64,000 bases of DNA from Ignavibacteriota bacterium. Lineage in GTDB: Bacteria > Bacteroidota > Ignavibacteria > Kapaibacteriales > UBA2268. The stretch is taken from assembly GCA_020437395.1 (NCBI GenBank), contig JAGQWJ010000002.1, positions 62,001-126,000 on the forward strand, in the 5' to 3' direction. Below, piece after piece: positions 26,003 to 36,082 of this stretch (the first letter of the stretch is position 1; every line of letters starts with the position of its first letter). Below the pieces are notes generated by a model. The model did no database searches, was not told the origin of the DNA, and saw only the letters and a program-made list of their open reading frames with translations. The translations under genes and the position numbers were made by a program.

Positions 26003-27700
26003 TTGTATTATCGTTGGAAATTTAAAGATAAACCAAATGAAGAAACAGTACACAACTTAGCGAAATCACTTAAAATACCAAAGACTTTGGGAAGAGTTTT
26101 AGTTGGACGGGGTATAAATACCCCCGAAGATGCAAAAAAATTCTTTGTACCTTCAAAGCAAAATATACATAACCCTTTCTTAATGAAAGATATGGATAAA
26201 GCAGTTGAGCGTATAATAAAAGCCCGAGAAAACAATGAGTCTATTTGGATACATGGTGATTATGATGTCGATGGAACGTGCAGTACAGCTGCATTATATA
26301 AGTTTCTTGAGAGTCTAGGATGTAGAGTTCAGTTTTTCATTCCTGATAGGTTTCAAGATGGCTACGGACTGTCAGAACGTAGTATTTTGGGTGCTAAAGA
26401 ATTCGGTGCGACTGTGCTGATAACAGTCGATGTAGGAATAACAGCCATAAATATATCTCAAGATGTAAAAGATGCGGGCATGGATCTCATAATTTGTGAT
26501 CATCACGAACCTGGTGATGAATTGCCTACTGCCTATGCCATATTAGACCCTATAAGAAAAGATTGTGAATATCCCTTCAAGAATCTTGCCGCATGTGGAG
26601 TTGTTTTCAAGCTAATCCAAGGATTATCCCAATCCCTCGGGATTCCTGAAAGAGCTTATGAATATTTAGATTTTGTTGCAATGGCAAGTGCTGCCGATAT
26701 GGTACCACTAATAGGTGAAAATAGAACTTTAGTTTATTATGGATTAAAGTTGATAAATGAAAAAACTAGACCAGGTCTAAAAGGTTTAATTCATTGTACT
26801 AATCTGAAGATAGGCTCAATTACTGCCACGAATATTGTTTTCGCAGTCGCGCCAATAATTAATGCCGCCGGACGAATGGGTGAGGCACTTAGGTCTGTGA
26901 ATATGATGATTCAAGATGATGAAATACATGCGTTCCAAATTGCTCAGCAATTAGAAGATGAGAATAGAAAACGAAGATATATTGACCAACAAACTTTTGA
27001 GGAAGCAATTCCTTTGGCAGAGAAACAACTACAAGATGGGGCTCGATCTTTAATTATTCATCAACCACATTGGCACGCAGGAGTTATTGGTATTGTTGCC
27101 TCTAGATTAGTAGATAGGTTTAATGTACCTACTATATTGATGACAACTATTCATGGTTTTGCGAAAGGTTCTTGTCGTAGTCCTAATAACTTTGATATAT
27201 ATTCGGCTCTTAAAAGAGCTTCTCATTTATTGATTGAGTTCGGAGGTCATCGCCATGCCGCTGGACTGACATTACAAGAATCAGACGTCCCTGAGTTAAG
27301 AAAGATTATAAACTCTTGTGCTGATGAAAATATTTCTTCTGATATGCTTACTCATGAAATGGAGATAGATTCGGAATTGAAACTTAATGAGCTATCCCCT
27401 AATTTTATATCATCTCTCAACAAGTTTGCTCCTTATGGCTATGCTAATTATAAGCCGATTTTCTTTTCTAGAGGAGTTACTTCGTCTAATGGTGTTAAGA
27501 TTGTGGGTCAGAATAATTTAAAATTCAGAGCATTTCAGAATAATTTTGCTATTGATGCTATTGCTTTCGGTTTAGCAAATAAATATGATATAGTCACTAC
27601 TGGTAAGCCATTTAAAATTCTATATAATTTAGAAATTAATACATTTAACGGACAAAACACACCACAACTTTTTATTCGAGATATAAAGCCGCAAGACTAG
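26003..27700 (+). CDS. recJ: Single-stranded-DNA-specific exonuclease RecJ
   Basis: The 565-residue DHH-family 5'-3' ssDNA exonuclease acts in recombination and mismatch repair. The metal-binding motif I is HGDYDVDGTCS with D86, D88 and D90, and the DHH motif is ICDHHEPGD. The DHHA1 domain contains FGGHRHAAGLTL. An OB-type C-terminal domain follows. The only sensible start is the TTG at 26003, since it gives the family-typical YRWKFKDKPNEETVHNLAKSL and no ATG exists until residue 61; a matching promoter lies upstream. The next gene, a Dna2-like nuclease-helicase, starts 2 bp after the stop. Confidence 0.94.
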   Translation: MYYRWKFKDKPNEETVHNLAKSLKIPKTLGRVLVGRGINTPEDAKKFFVPSKQNIHNPFLMKDMDKAVERIIKARENNESIWIHGDYDVDGTCSTAALYKFLESLGCRVQFFIPDRFQDGYGLSERSILGAKEFGATVLITVDVGITAINISQDVKDAGMDLIICDHHEPGDELPTAYAILDPIRKDCEYPFKNLAACGVVFKLIQGLSQSLGIPERAYEYLDFVAMASAADMVPLIGENRTLVYYGLKLINEKTRPGLKGLIHCTNLKIGSITATNIVFAVAPIINAAGRMGEALRSVNMMIQDDEIHAFQIAQQLEDENRKRRYIDQQTFEEAIPLAEKQLQDGARSLIIHQPHWHAGVIGIVASRLVDRFNVPTILMTTIHGFAKGSCRSPNNFDIYSALKRASHLLIEFGGHRHAAGLTLQESDVPELRKIINSCADENISSDMLTHEMEIDSELKLNELSPNFISSLNKFAPYGYANYKPIFFSRGVTSSNGVKIVGQNNLKFRAFQNNFAIDAIAFGLANKYDIVTTGKPFKILYNLEINTFNGQNTPQLFIRDIKPQD

Positions 27701-27701
27701 G

Positions 27702-30700
27702 ATGATAGCCAAGGAAAAAGCTCTTTCTTTTGAAGAGGAAATAAAGCTAAAACTATATGATTTCGAAAATACCCATACGTTTCGCACATTGCAAGCGTAT
27801 GATATTTTCAAACAGATTGTGAATTCTGCTTTAATTGATGAAAAGTCATATTTTTCTGGCCTACATGCTAAATTGCTTTATTTATTTAACAAACTCAACT
27901 TAACTCAAGAACTAATTGATAAAATAAATAGTTACAGAAAGTATATAAATAAGCTAATTACAACGCCAACTCTCTATTGTTCAAAAGAGGATATGGAATC
28001 CTCATTCAGAATTGCACTTGCTATATTAGAAATTACTTCTAATGGAATTTTAGACAATGATTTGAAAAAATTTCTTTCTGAAGAACCTATTTTAACCTAT
28101 GTTCATTCAACTGATGTTGAATTGAATTCGTTCAAATTAGTAGTTACCGCTAAGAGTAAGCCTGGAAGTGAACATAGAATAATATTTGGTGAAAGTGTAG
28201 AGCAAGGAAAAGTTGCAATTTATCTTAATAAAACGTGGGAATCACTTTGGAAGTATATTAGAAACTATAGTGAAATCAATGTTGTAGAAGTAGAAAAAAA
28301 TCATCAGAAAAATGGTTATAATGTTTTCTATTGTAATCCTAATACTTTTCTGGTTTATGAAAGTGACTATCTTATTGATGTTACAGAAATAGCAAGCTGC
28401 TTTCAAAATAATGGGCAATCCGAATATTTTGCTTTATTAAATTGGTTGAGTGTATCTTATCCATCAACTCCTATGATGATAGGAAATATTGTAAACAATC
28501 TCTTCGATGCTATTATATCTGATGAAGAAGTAGATACTAATCTTTTTATCGAAAATGAGTTATCGAAATCACCTTTGCAAAATATTTTTCTTAATAAATT
28601 TGATAAACAAAGCATTGGGAATATCAATAATGATGTTGAATTAATTTTTCAAAAGTTAAAAAGAACAATAATCGATATACCCAATGGTGAGACTTTTATT
28701 GAACCGAGTTTTATTTCACCAAAATTTGGTTTACAAGGCCGACTTGATGCAATGGTAGTAGATAGTAAAGATGATAATAAAAAAGAAGTAATAGAATTAA
28801 AATCTGGAGGTTTTCCGTCTAAGAATGTTCCGGTTAAAACCGGAAACGATATTGAATACTCATTATCAACTTGGCGGAATCATTATGTCCAAGCAAGTTG
28901 CTACAATTTAATTTTAAAATCAGTCTATCCAGAGAGGTATGGTAATTCTTCTATTTATTATGCCAAAGATGATAAAAAGCCATTTCGGAATGCACCAATT
29001 TTATCTGGAAATTTTCAAGAGATAATCGACTTAAGAAATAGAATAGTTGGGTTGTACTTTGATATTGCAAATAGAAACTTTAGTTCTATTGCAAATCTGG
29101 TTGATGAATTAGGCAAATTCCCACCGAGCTATTGGCAAAAAGACGTAGATTCATTTATTAATAAGTTGAATAATTCCAGTTCATTAGCGCATGAGTATCT
29201 GAAAGAAATGCTTTCTTTTGTTTTCCGCGAATTAATAAGCAATAAAGTTGGGAAATACTCAGCGAACCCCGAAAGAGCATACAGTAATCTTTGGTTAGAA
29301 GAACGGAAAAGTAATAGTAGAAATACATTACATTCGTTGCAATTAAACCAAGATGAGTCAAATTTTGATAATTACCATCTAAGGTTTGATAGATATGATT
29401 CGAGTGATTTGAATTTTAGGAATGGAGATCAAATAGTAATATACCCTACCACGGAAGATGGAATAACTCTTTTGCTGAAAGAACAATTGCTAAAAGGAGT
29501 TATAAAGCAAATTGATAAATCTCATGTTTTGATAAGTCTTAGAAATAAATTGTTAGGTAAAAAATTCCTTGAAAAGTATAGTAACTGGGCTATAGAAAGC
29601 GATTTCCTAGAACATTCGTTTAAGAAGTTGCCTTCCGTTTTATTTGACTTTATAGACGATGAAAATTTTGAAATTAAAGTAGGTAAAATAGAACAAAAAA
29701 TTGATCAAATAGATTACAGTTGTAATTATCTTAACGAAATGCAATCACAAATTGTAAAGGCTGCTATTTCAACTAAGAATTATTATCTTATTCAAGGGCC
29801 ACCAGGTACTGGGAAGACTTCTTTTGTTCTTAGAGCAATTTTAGAATATTATTATAATAATAGTGATAATAGTATATTACTTACTGCTTATACAAACCGT
29901 GCGGTCGATCAGATTTGTACGGTATTGAAGGAAAAAACAAATATTGATTTTATTCGGCTAGGATCCAAAGAATCATCAGAACACGGAGATGTATTACTTT
30001 CTAACCTCAGCACAGATTACAGTATTGCAGAACTTAAAGATAAATTTGAGTCAACAAGAGTAGTAGTTTCTACTGTTTCTTCTTTGCTTTCTCATCAAGA
30101 ATTATTTAAGCTTAAAAAATTTGGTATAGCAGTAGTTGACGAAGCAGCTCAGATTCTGGAGCCATTCGTTATAAAAATAATAAACTACGCTCAGAAGTAT
30201 ATAATGATAGGGGATGAGAAGCAACTGCCTGCTATTGTTACTCAAGCAGAATCAAATCATCAAATTGAAAATGATTTGTTGTCCACGATTGAAATGACAA
30301 ATATTTCGGAATCATACTTTGAGAGAATGTTGAGAAATGCGAAGAAAAACGGTTGGGATAATTCCTATGGTATGTTAACACATCAAGGTAGAATGGGACA
30401 GAAAATTATGGAATTAGCTAACAATTTATTTTACCAAGGAAAATTATTAAATATTGCATCGGAATCAAAGGCAATAGAAATTTTAGAATTTCAAAATGTA
30501 GAACCAGAGAATGTACCATATCTCAACAACGCAGAAGCCGATTATATTGTTAAAAAAATTGAAAATCTAATTGAAAATAATGAAACAAATGAGTTTGAAA
30601 TTGGTGTAATTAGTCCTTTCAGAAGTCAATGTGCATTAATAAGAAACAAGCTCCCATTTGAAATACGTGATAAAGTTGCAGTTGATACGGTAGAAAGGTT

Positions 30701-30929
30701 TCAAGGAAGTGAAAGAGACATTATTTTTATCTCTTTTGCTGTTAATAAGCCACATCATATTGTTAATATGTCATCTCCGATAATAATAGATGATATAGAA
30801 ATTGATAGGAAATTAAATGTTGCTATTACTAGAGCAAAACAACGATTATATGTAACAGGGTGTAGAGAAATATTAGTTCAATCGCCAATTTATAAAAAAT
30901 TCATAGATTTGTTAGTTAAAGAAAATTGA
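27702..30929 (+). CDS. Dna2-like nuclease-helicase (PD-(D/E)XK plus SF1B helicase)
   Basis: The 1075-residue protein combines two enzymatic parts. A PD-(D/E)XK-type nuclease is suggested by GRLDAMV (about 346-352) and IELKSGG (about 364-370) followed by HYVQASCYNLIL. A superfamily 1 helicase covers residues about 680-1075: Walker A GPPGTGKTS near 700, TAYTNRAVDQI, Walker B VVDEAAQ near 811, GDEKQLPAI, HQGRMG, DTVERFQGSERDII and the motif VI-like LNVAITRAKQRLYVTGC. This order matches eukaryotic/archaeal Dna2 and related bacterial proteins. Four cysteines of a possible FeS cluster around the nuclease are not evident. It is 2 bp after recJ, so the two probably process DNA ends together. Confidence 0.82.
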   Translation: MIAKEKALSFEEEIKLKLYDFENTHTFRTLQAYDIFKQIVNSALIDEKSYFSGLHAKLLYLFNKLNLTQELIDKINSYRKYINKLITTPTLYCSKEDMESSFRIALAILEITSNGILDNDLKKFLSEEPILTYVHSTDVELNSFKLVVTAKSKPGSEHRIIFGESVEQGKVAIYLNKTWESLWKYIRNYSEINVVEVEKNHQKNGYNVFYCNPNTFLVYESDYLIDVTEIASCFQNNGQSEYFALLNWLSVSYPSTPMMIGNIVNNLFDAIISDEEVDTNLFIENELSKSPLQNIFLNKFDKQSIGNINNDVELIFQKLKRTIIDIPNGETFIEPSFISPKFGLQGRLDAMVVDSKDDNKKEVIELKSGGFPSKNVPVKTGNDIEYSLSTWRNHYVQASCYNLILKSVYPERYGNSSIYYAKDDKKPFRNAPILSGNFQEIIDLRNRIVGLYFDIANRNFSSIANLVDELGKFPPSYWQKDVDSFINKLNNSSSLAHEYLKEMLSFVFRELISNKVGKYSANPERAYSNLWLEERKSNSRNTLHSLQLNQDESNFDNYHLRFDRYDSSDLNFRNGDQIVIYPTTEDGITLLLKEQLLKGVIKQIDKSHVLISLRNKLLGKKFLEKYSNWAIESDFLEHSFKKLPSVLFDFIDDENFEIKVGKIEQKIDQIDYSCNYLNEMQSQIVKAAISTKNYYLIQGPPGTGKTSFVLRAILEYYYNNSDNSILLTAYTNRAVDQICTVLKEKTNIDFIRLGSKESSEHGDVLLSNLSTDYSIAELKDKFESTRVVVSTVSSLLSHQELFKLKKFGIAVVDEAAQILEPFVIKIINYAQKYIMIGDEKQLPAIVTQAESNHQIENDLLSTIEMTNISESYFERMLRNAKKNGWDNSYGMLTHQGRMGQKIMELANNLFYQGKLLNIASESKAIEILEFQNVEPENVPYLNNAEADYIVKKIENLIENNETNEFEIGVISPFRSQCALIRNKLPFEIRDKVAVDTVERFQGSERDIIFISFAVNKPHHIVNMSSPIIIDDIEIDRKLNVAITRAKQRLYVTGCREILVQSPIYKKFIDLLVKEN

Positions 30930-30937
30930 CGATTTTG

Positions 30938-30945
30938 TATTTTTG
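30938..30945 (+). promoter_or_regulatory. Possible -7 element upstream of yebC
   Basis: TATTTTTG fits TAnnTTTG and lies 48 bp before the yebC ATG. No good TTTG partner is seen 19-21 bp upstream, so the call is weak. Confidence 0.3.
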
Positions 30946-30992
30946 TGTTCTATCATAAATCAAAGAAATTAAAAAAATAAGGTAAAAAGAAT

Positions 30993-31745
30993 ATGGCTGG
31001 ACATAGTAAATGGGCAAATATAAAGCATAGGAAAGGAAGACAAGACGCCCTAAAAGGAAAAATATTCACACAGATGGGAAAAGAGATTACGATTGCTGCT
31101 CGCGAGGGTGGTGGTGACCCAGATATGAATCCTCGTTTGCGTTTGGCAGTTAAGAAAGCACGTGAGAATGATATGCCTAAAGATAACATAGAGCGTGCTA
31201 TAAAAAAAGGTACAGGGGAATTAGAAGGTCAAGCATTTGAAGAATACACTTACGAAGGCTATGCACCCAATGGAGTAGCAATAATAGTTGAAACAATTTC
31301 TGATAATAAGAACAGAACCGTTTCTGAAGTCAGGGCTTGTTTTAGTAAATATGATGGTAATATGGGAGAAACGAACTCAGTTGCGTGGAATTTTGATAGA
31401 AAGGGAGTAGTGACTATTAAAACTTCAGGTGCTAGTGAAGATGATTTGATGATGGAAACATTAGAAGCAGGAGGAGAAGATGTGGAATATAGCCCTGAAA
31501 CATCTAGAATAATATGTGCGATGACGGATTTTAATACTGTTAATGATTATTTTGAAAAGAGTGTTTTCGAAATAAAAGATAGTCAATTAGAATATATAGC
31601 CAAAAACAAAGTGAAGATAACTGATGTTGCTATAGCTAAAAAAGTTATGCTTTTCTTAGATAAAATGGAAGAAGTTGACGATGTTCAAAATGTATATAAT
31701 AATGCTGATATAGACGACTCTGTTTTCGATCAGTTAGATTTGTAA
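30993..31745 (+). CDS. yebC: YebC/PmpR family protein
   Basis: The 250-residue protein has the universal family start AGHSKWANIKHRKGRQDALKG, then RLAVKKARENDMPKDNIERAIKKGTGE and YEGYAPNGVAIIVE. Members were annotated as transcriptional regulators and more recently linked to ribosome function at difficult sequences; which applies here is unknown. The terminal A of its stop codon is the first base of ruvC, and the yebC-ruvC pairing is common in bacteria. Confidence 0.95.
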   Translation: MAGHSKWANIKHRKGRQDALKGKIFTQMGKEITIAAREGGGDPDMNPRLRLAVKKARENDMPKDNIERAIKKGTGELEGQAFEEYTYEGYAPNGVAIIVETISDNKNRTVSEVRACFSKYDGNMGETNSVAWNFDRKGVVTIKTSGASEDDLMMETLEAGGEDVEYSPETSRIICAMTDFNTVNDYFEKSVFEIKDSQLEYIAKNKVKITDVAIAKKVMLFLDKMEEVDDVQNVYNNADIDDSVFDQLDL

Positions 31746-32284
31746 TGAGAGTTATTGGCATAGACCCTGGTTCTGTAATCTGCGGCTATGGCGTTGTGGA
31801 TATGGAGGGTAGTAGTTTTAAACTTGTCGAATATGGAGTTATTAAAGCAAAAATTCAATCTGATGATTTCAATGGTAGATTGAAAATACTCAATGACTCT
31901 GTTGATAGGATTATTAAAAGAACTAAACCAGATATTAGTGCTTTTGAAACTATATTCTATGCTAAAAATGTTCAATCATTAGTTAAGCTTTCGCATGCAA
32001 GAGCTGCGGCAATATTATCTGCTTCACACAATAAGATACCTATATTCGAATATTCACCTAATGAGATTAAAAAATCGGTTACTGGCAAAGGTAAAGCAGC
32101 CAAAGAGCAAGTTCAATTTATGGTGAAGAAAATACTCAATATTGATGAGACCCCAGAGTTTTTAGATTCTACCGATGCCCTTGCTATTGCAATATGTCAT
32201 TGTTTAAAGCAAGGAAATTCGAATACTAAGAAAGTTTCTAATTGGTCACAATTCGCTAAAGATAATCCAGATAGAATTAAGTGA
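31745..32284 (+). CDS. ruvC: Holliday junction resolvase RuvC
   Basis: The 179-residue RNase-H-fold endonuclease cuts Holliday junctions as part of RuvABC. It begins RVIGIDPGSVICGYGVV with catalytic D7. A second acidic site is in FETIFYAKNVQSLVKLSHARAAAI, and the C-terminal pair is in STDALAIAICH. The ATG overlaps the yebC stop by one base. It is convergent with the lectin gene at 32301 with a 16 bp gap and no clear terminator. Confidence 0.95.
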   Translation: MRVIGIDPGSVICGYGVVDMEGSSFKLVEYGVIKAKIQSDDFNGRLKILNDSVDRIIKRTKPDISAFETIFYAKNVQSLVKLSHARAAAILSASHNKIPIFEYSPNEIKKSVTGKGKAAKEQVQFMVKKILNIDETPEFLDSTDALAIAICHCLKQGNSNTKKVSNWSQFAKDNPDRIK

Positions 32285-32300
32285 TGTCTATTTAATGCGT

Positions 32301-35300
32301 CTATTCAAATTTTATAAATTTATATAAATTACTTAACCCTTTATACTCAACTCTAACAAAATAAACGCCTGATGCAAGATTTGTTAAATCAATTTCACTT
32401 GAATTATCAACTTCTATGACATAACCAAATACTGTTGCACCACTTAAATTTGTTATTGTTAACTCTACATCTAGGCTTTCTGATGAACCATTTTTTTGTA
32501 TTATTAACCTATTACTCCCTACTTCATAAAATGTGCTGATATTTTCATAGCTTATTTCAACTACTCTATACTCATGAGTGCAAATTGTATCTAACCTAAT
32601 CCAGCCATTGATAATTTCACTCTCAATAAATTTATTCTTCCACTCTAATGTATCGACAATTAAATGTTTTTTACTAAGATCAGTAAGTAACACTGTACCA
32701 CTAGGATTTTCGATTATTTGTTCCGAACTGTTTAGATTCCAGTCCTTGCCAAATGCCATTGGATTTGTTTTATTCTCGAAAAAGATAATTTCACTATCAA
32801 ATTTCAAATCAAATTGATAATAGTCATTTAAGTTTATATTGCTTCTTAATTTTATTGGTATATCAACAACATCACCAGGATAAGCAATAATTTGAGGCAA
32901 TTCTAGTACTACTTTAGTATAAACTTCACCAACTACATATACATAGAATGTATCTAGACATGGCTGTTCTACAACAAATTCAATGGTGTTATTATAAACC
33001 CCAATCTTAACAGGTGTAAAGGAATAATCTAATACTCTTTTATCCTGTAATTCAAATCTTTTCTGGTTACCATCAAAAAACGATGATATATCTATTGACT
33101 TTGTGAACTTAGACTTGAGTTCAACTTGAAAACTTACTTTGTCTGCTAAGTAAACCTTACCAAAGTTTATAGTATCTTTATATTCTAATTCCTTTTTAAT
33201 ATCAATTAATTCTACGAATACTGTATCATAACCAAAGCAGCCAAGTTCTGATTCGACTTCAATTGAGTAAATACCACTTTCTTTCACATAGATGCTATTT
33301 TCGTCACTACCGTTTGACCATTTTATTGACTTATAATCTCCTTCAACGAATAAAATTGTGCTATCAGGAAAACATACTTTCAAGCTTCCTAATATTTTGG
33401 GATTAGGTATATCACCTTTTTTTATTTCATAAAATAAAGTATCTATACAACTGTTATTTTTTGTTACTACAACAAATCCCTTTGCATTATCTTTAAACTT
33501 AGCTTTTGAATCAACACTTCCGTCTATCCATTCATAAGAACAATCCAAACAACCAATTACTTCAAGTTCTGTTACTTCACCTTCACAAATTGTCGTATCA
33601 CCAACTAATTCAGGGTAGAACCCATTTACAATTTCAACTTTTAGTTTACTTGTCTTTTCACACCCACTTTTAGCGTCTTTCAAAGTTATTGAATAAAGAC
33701 CATCTTTAGTCACCCAAATCGTGTCTTCTGTGGAATTATTAGACCATTCTACAGTATAATCAGATGAGTTAGTCTCATAAGTTAACATAGCAGAGTCAGT
33801 ATTACAACCTCCTTTGCTAATAATATTCACATAAATTGAATCAAACGAAACTACGTTGATGCTATCGTACGCTACGCATCCATTCCTATCTGTTGCTTTT
33901 AACCAATATAATCCAGGAGAATTAATGTTTATATTTGTGGCATTGCTACCTGTTGACCATTTATATTTTTCAAATTTTGTATCAGTACGTAAGTTAATAA
34001 AATCACCATTCTTGCATATAATAGAATCACCTGTTATATTAAAATCTAACTTAGGTAACATAATTACCTCTAGTGTATCATAAAATATGCAGCCCTCACC
34101 AGCTTCTATTTCTAAAGTATATATTCCAGCCTCTGTTATAGTAATCGATTTCGTTGACTCACCTGTTGACCATAAGTATTTTGATGCTTCTATTTCTGAC
34201 TCTACTTCAATACTATCATTGTGACAAATTTCTAATTTGGAAGGGAGTAAATTCATATTATTTTTAGAAAAATCTGCAAAAATTGATTTACTGATAAAAC
34301 ATCCATTTTTCAAATCTATATTCAAATCATATCTACCTTCAGTAATAACTATAGCTATATATCCTTCTGGGAATTTGCCTTCAACGAAATCATCTTGCGA
34401 TTTTGGTGAAAACCAAAATAATTTTTGTATCTTATCTTCTGCTAAAGGTATCTTATGATCCTTATCTTCAAATACTTTTACCTCAATGTAAGCTGTGTCT
34501 GCACATGGTGAATATGTAATTATTTCCTCAAAGTAATAATTCTCCTTAATTACTGTAATTTCTTTTTCATCGGAGCAAATGTTATTCAAATCATCTTTAA
34601 CCGAAGCAGTTACTACAAAAGTTATAGTATCACTATCACTATTTTTCAAATAAATTCTCTCTTTATCAGTAAGTTCCCCCTTATTCACAATGTATTCTTT
34701 GTTTGTCCAATCCCATTCGACTAAATCCGAATTGTCAACCTTTTTACCATCAATGATCATATCAAAATCAATTTCGATTTCATTTGATTGACACAATCTT
34801 ATAGTATCTAATTTTTCAGCTATTTCTATTCCTTTTGCATTAATTAAAAATTCATCTTTTGCAATACAACCGTTAGAATAATATACCGTAACTTCAACAA
34901 TGTCATTATCTTTCATTAGTAATCTGACTTTGTCTTTCTGTGAATTCAATGGTGCTATATTAGTGTTGTTGTTTTTTGATTGCCAAACTATATTATCAAT
35001 CGGTAATTTTGTCGTTGTCAAACTAAGTTCTATCTGACTATCCGGATTTTCTTTGCAAACTGATATTTCTTCATATCCACAATTGGGATTTGAAGTATCT
35101 AAGGGAGTGTCTTTATATATCTCAACAAAGCATGCCTCGTTTTCTCTTGTTATCTGGTCAAATCTCACCATGTGGATGTTGTCTCTCGTTGCAGTACCAG
35201 TAGTGAAACCCCAAAAAGCTAAATCCGTTTGTATTATAGAGTTTAATGAACGATTAGTTGAACCATCAAATCGTTCAGTCTTTCTCAACTGACCATCTAA

Positions 35301-35912
35301 GTAACTTGATAGTTCTTTTGTCTCTGTATTCCAAAAGAATTTCACACAGTGGAATGTGCTATCTTCAATATTTAACGGTCTATTTTTTATATCTTCTTTC
35401 GCGTTTCTATCTATACCAATTCTATCCATAAGATTCCCGTTAACAACGTAGCCAAAGTGGTCCTCAGGGTTTACATCAACGGCGGGGGGAGACCCCGGAT
35501 AGTTGAACCAAGTATCTAGTTCAATACCAAGTGAAGGAGAAACTTTCTTGTTTCCATCGTAAATATTCGCAGCGTAGCCCATACCGACTCCAAGACTACC
35601 TAATTTATCGTCTCCATCTGATTGTAGTACGAAAGCTATTCCATCGGCACCTTCTTTATCTTTGTACCCCAAATAATACTCTGCTTCAACTAGAAAATTC
35701 TTGTTAATATCAATTTTTTCAAACCCTGCTATTGAACTATTATTCCAAATTGCAGTTGCTTGCATCCTATTACTACCATCTGTTAATTGGTGTGCATTCT
35801 CTTTATTATTAAAACTATAATTTTTAGGGTTGCTTTGAACCACTTTGAATTGTGCTAATAAAAAAAATTGACAAAAGTAGAAGATTGATGCAAGTAGTAT
35901 TAATTTATTCAT
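32301..35912 (-). CDS. Large secreted protein: L-type lectin domain, WSxGS repeats, cohesin-like module, T9SS sorting domain
   Basis: The 1203-residue protein begins with a signal peptide. Residues about 22-270 resemble bacterial L-type (legume-like) lectins: DGIAFVLQSDGDD, LGVGMGYAANIYDG, PSLGIELDTWFN and FHCVKFFWNTETKELSSYLDG. From about 575 to 890 at least five repeats follow the form xxWSxGSxxxxIxVxxxGxYxxxV, each about 85-90 residues. A segment near 1000-1130 (YPGDVVDIPIKLRS...YYQFDLKFDSEIIFFEN) looks cohesin-like. The final ~70 residues (NLSGATVFGY...LTNLASGVYFVRVEYKG) are a type IX secretion sorting domain. Likely a cell-surface or released carbohydrate-binding adhesin; ligand unknown. 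Confidence 0.82.
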   Translation of the reverse strand: MNKLILLASIFYFCQFFLLAQFKVVQSNPKNYSFNNKENAHQLTDGSNRMQATAIWNNSSIAGFEKIDINKNFLVEAEYYLGYKDKEGADGIAFVLQSDGDDKLGSLGVGMGYAANIYDGNKKVSPSLGIELDTWFNYPGSPPAVDVNPEDHFGYVVNGNLMDRIGIDRNAKEDIKNRPLNIEDSTFHCVKFFWNTETKELSSYLDGQLRKTERFDGSTNRSLNSIIQTDLAFWGFTTGTATRDNIHMVRFDQITRENEACFVEIYKDTPLDTSNPNCGYEEISVCKENPDSQIELSLTTTKLPIDNIVWQSKNNNTNIAPLNSQKDKVRLLMKDNDIVEVTVYYSNGCIAKDEFLINAKGIEIAEKLDTIRLCQSNEIEIDFDMIIDGKKVDNSDLVEWDWTNKEYIVNKGELTDKERIYLKNSDSDTITFVVTASVKDDLNNICSDEKEITVIKENYYFEEIITYSPCADTAYIEVKVFEDKDHKIPLAEDKIQKLFWFSPKSQDDFVEGKFPEGYIAIVITEGRYDLNIDLKNGCFISKSIFADFSKNNMNLLPSKLEICHNDSIEVESEIEASKYLWSTGESTKSITITEAGIYTLEIEAGEGCIFYDTLEVIMLPKLDFNITGDSIICKNGDFINLRTDTKFEKYKWSTGSNATNININSPGLYWLKATDRNGCVAYDSINVVSFDSIYVNIISKGGCNTDSAMLTYETNSSDYTVEWSNNSTEDTIWVTKDGLYSITLKDAKSGCEKTSKLKVEIVNGFYPELVGDTTICEGEVTELEVIGCLDCSYEWIDGSVDSKAKFKDNAKGFVVVTKNNSCIDTLFYEIKKGDIPNPKILGSLKVCFPDSTILFVEGDYKSIKWSNGSDENSIYVKESGIYSIEVESELGCFGYDTVFVELIDIKKELEYKDTINFGKVYLADKVSFQVELKSKFTKSIDISSFFDGNQKRFELQDKRVLDYSFTPVKIGVYNNTIEFVVEQPCLDTFYVYVVGEVYTKVVLELPQIIAYPGDVVDIPIKLRSNINLNDYYQFDLKFDSEIIFFENKTNPMAFGKDWNLNSSEQIIENPSGTVLLTDLSKKHLIVDTLEWKNKFIESEIINGWIRLDTICTHEYRVVEISYENISTFYEVGSNRLIIQKNGSSESLDVELTITNLSGATVFGYVIEVDNSSEIDLTNLASGVYFVRVEYKGLSNLYKFIKFE

Positions 35913-35970
35913 ATTCGGATCTCTGTTTATATTATTCTATTCTATCTATTTTTTAGTACCATCTCAAATT

Positions 35971-35978
35971 CAAAGTTA
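35971..35978 (-). promoter_or_regulatory. Possible -7 element of the lectin gene
   Basis: On the minus strand this reads TAACTTTG, identical to the -7 elements of nirK and the cytochrome operon. It is 59 bp before the ATG. No clear TTTG is found at the proper distance, so only half the promoter is supported. Confidence 0.4.
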
Positions 35979-36023
35979 TATATTTAGGGACAGTTGAAAA
36001 GGTTAAAAGTTACAATTTGAGTA

Positions 36024-36057
36024 AAAAAAAACAGACTTAAAAAAAAGTCTGCTTTTT
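36024..36057 (-). terminator. Terminator of the nirK operon
   Basis: Arms CAGACTT (36032-36038) and AAGTCTG (36045-36051) with flanking A and T runs lie just past the stop of the last operon gene (36083). On the minus strand the stem is followed by nine T. Confidence 0.8.
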
Positions 36058-36082
36058 CGATTTTTATAATATTAAAAATATA

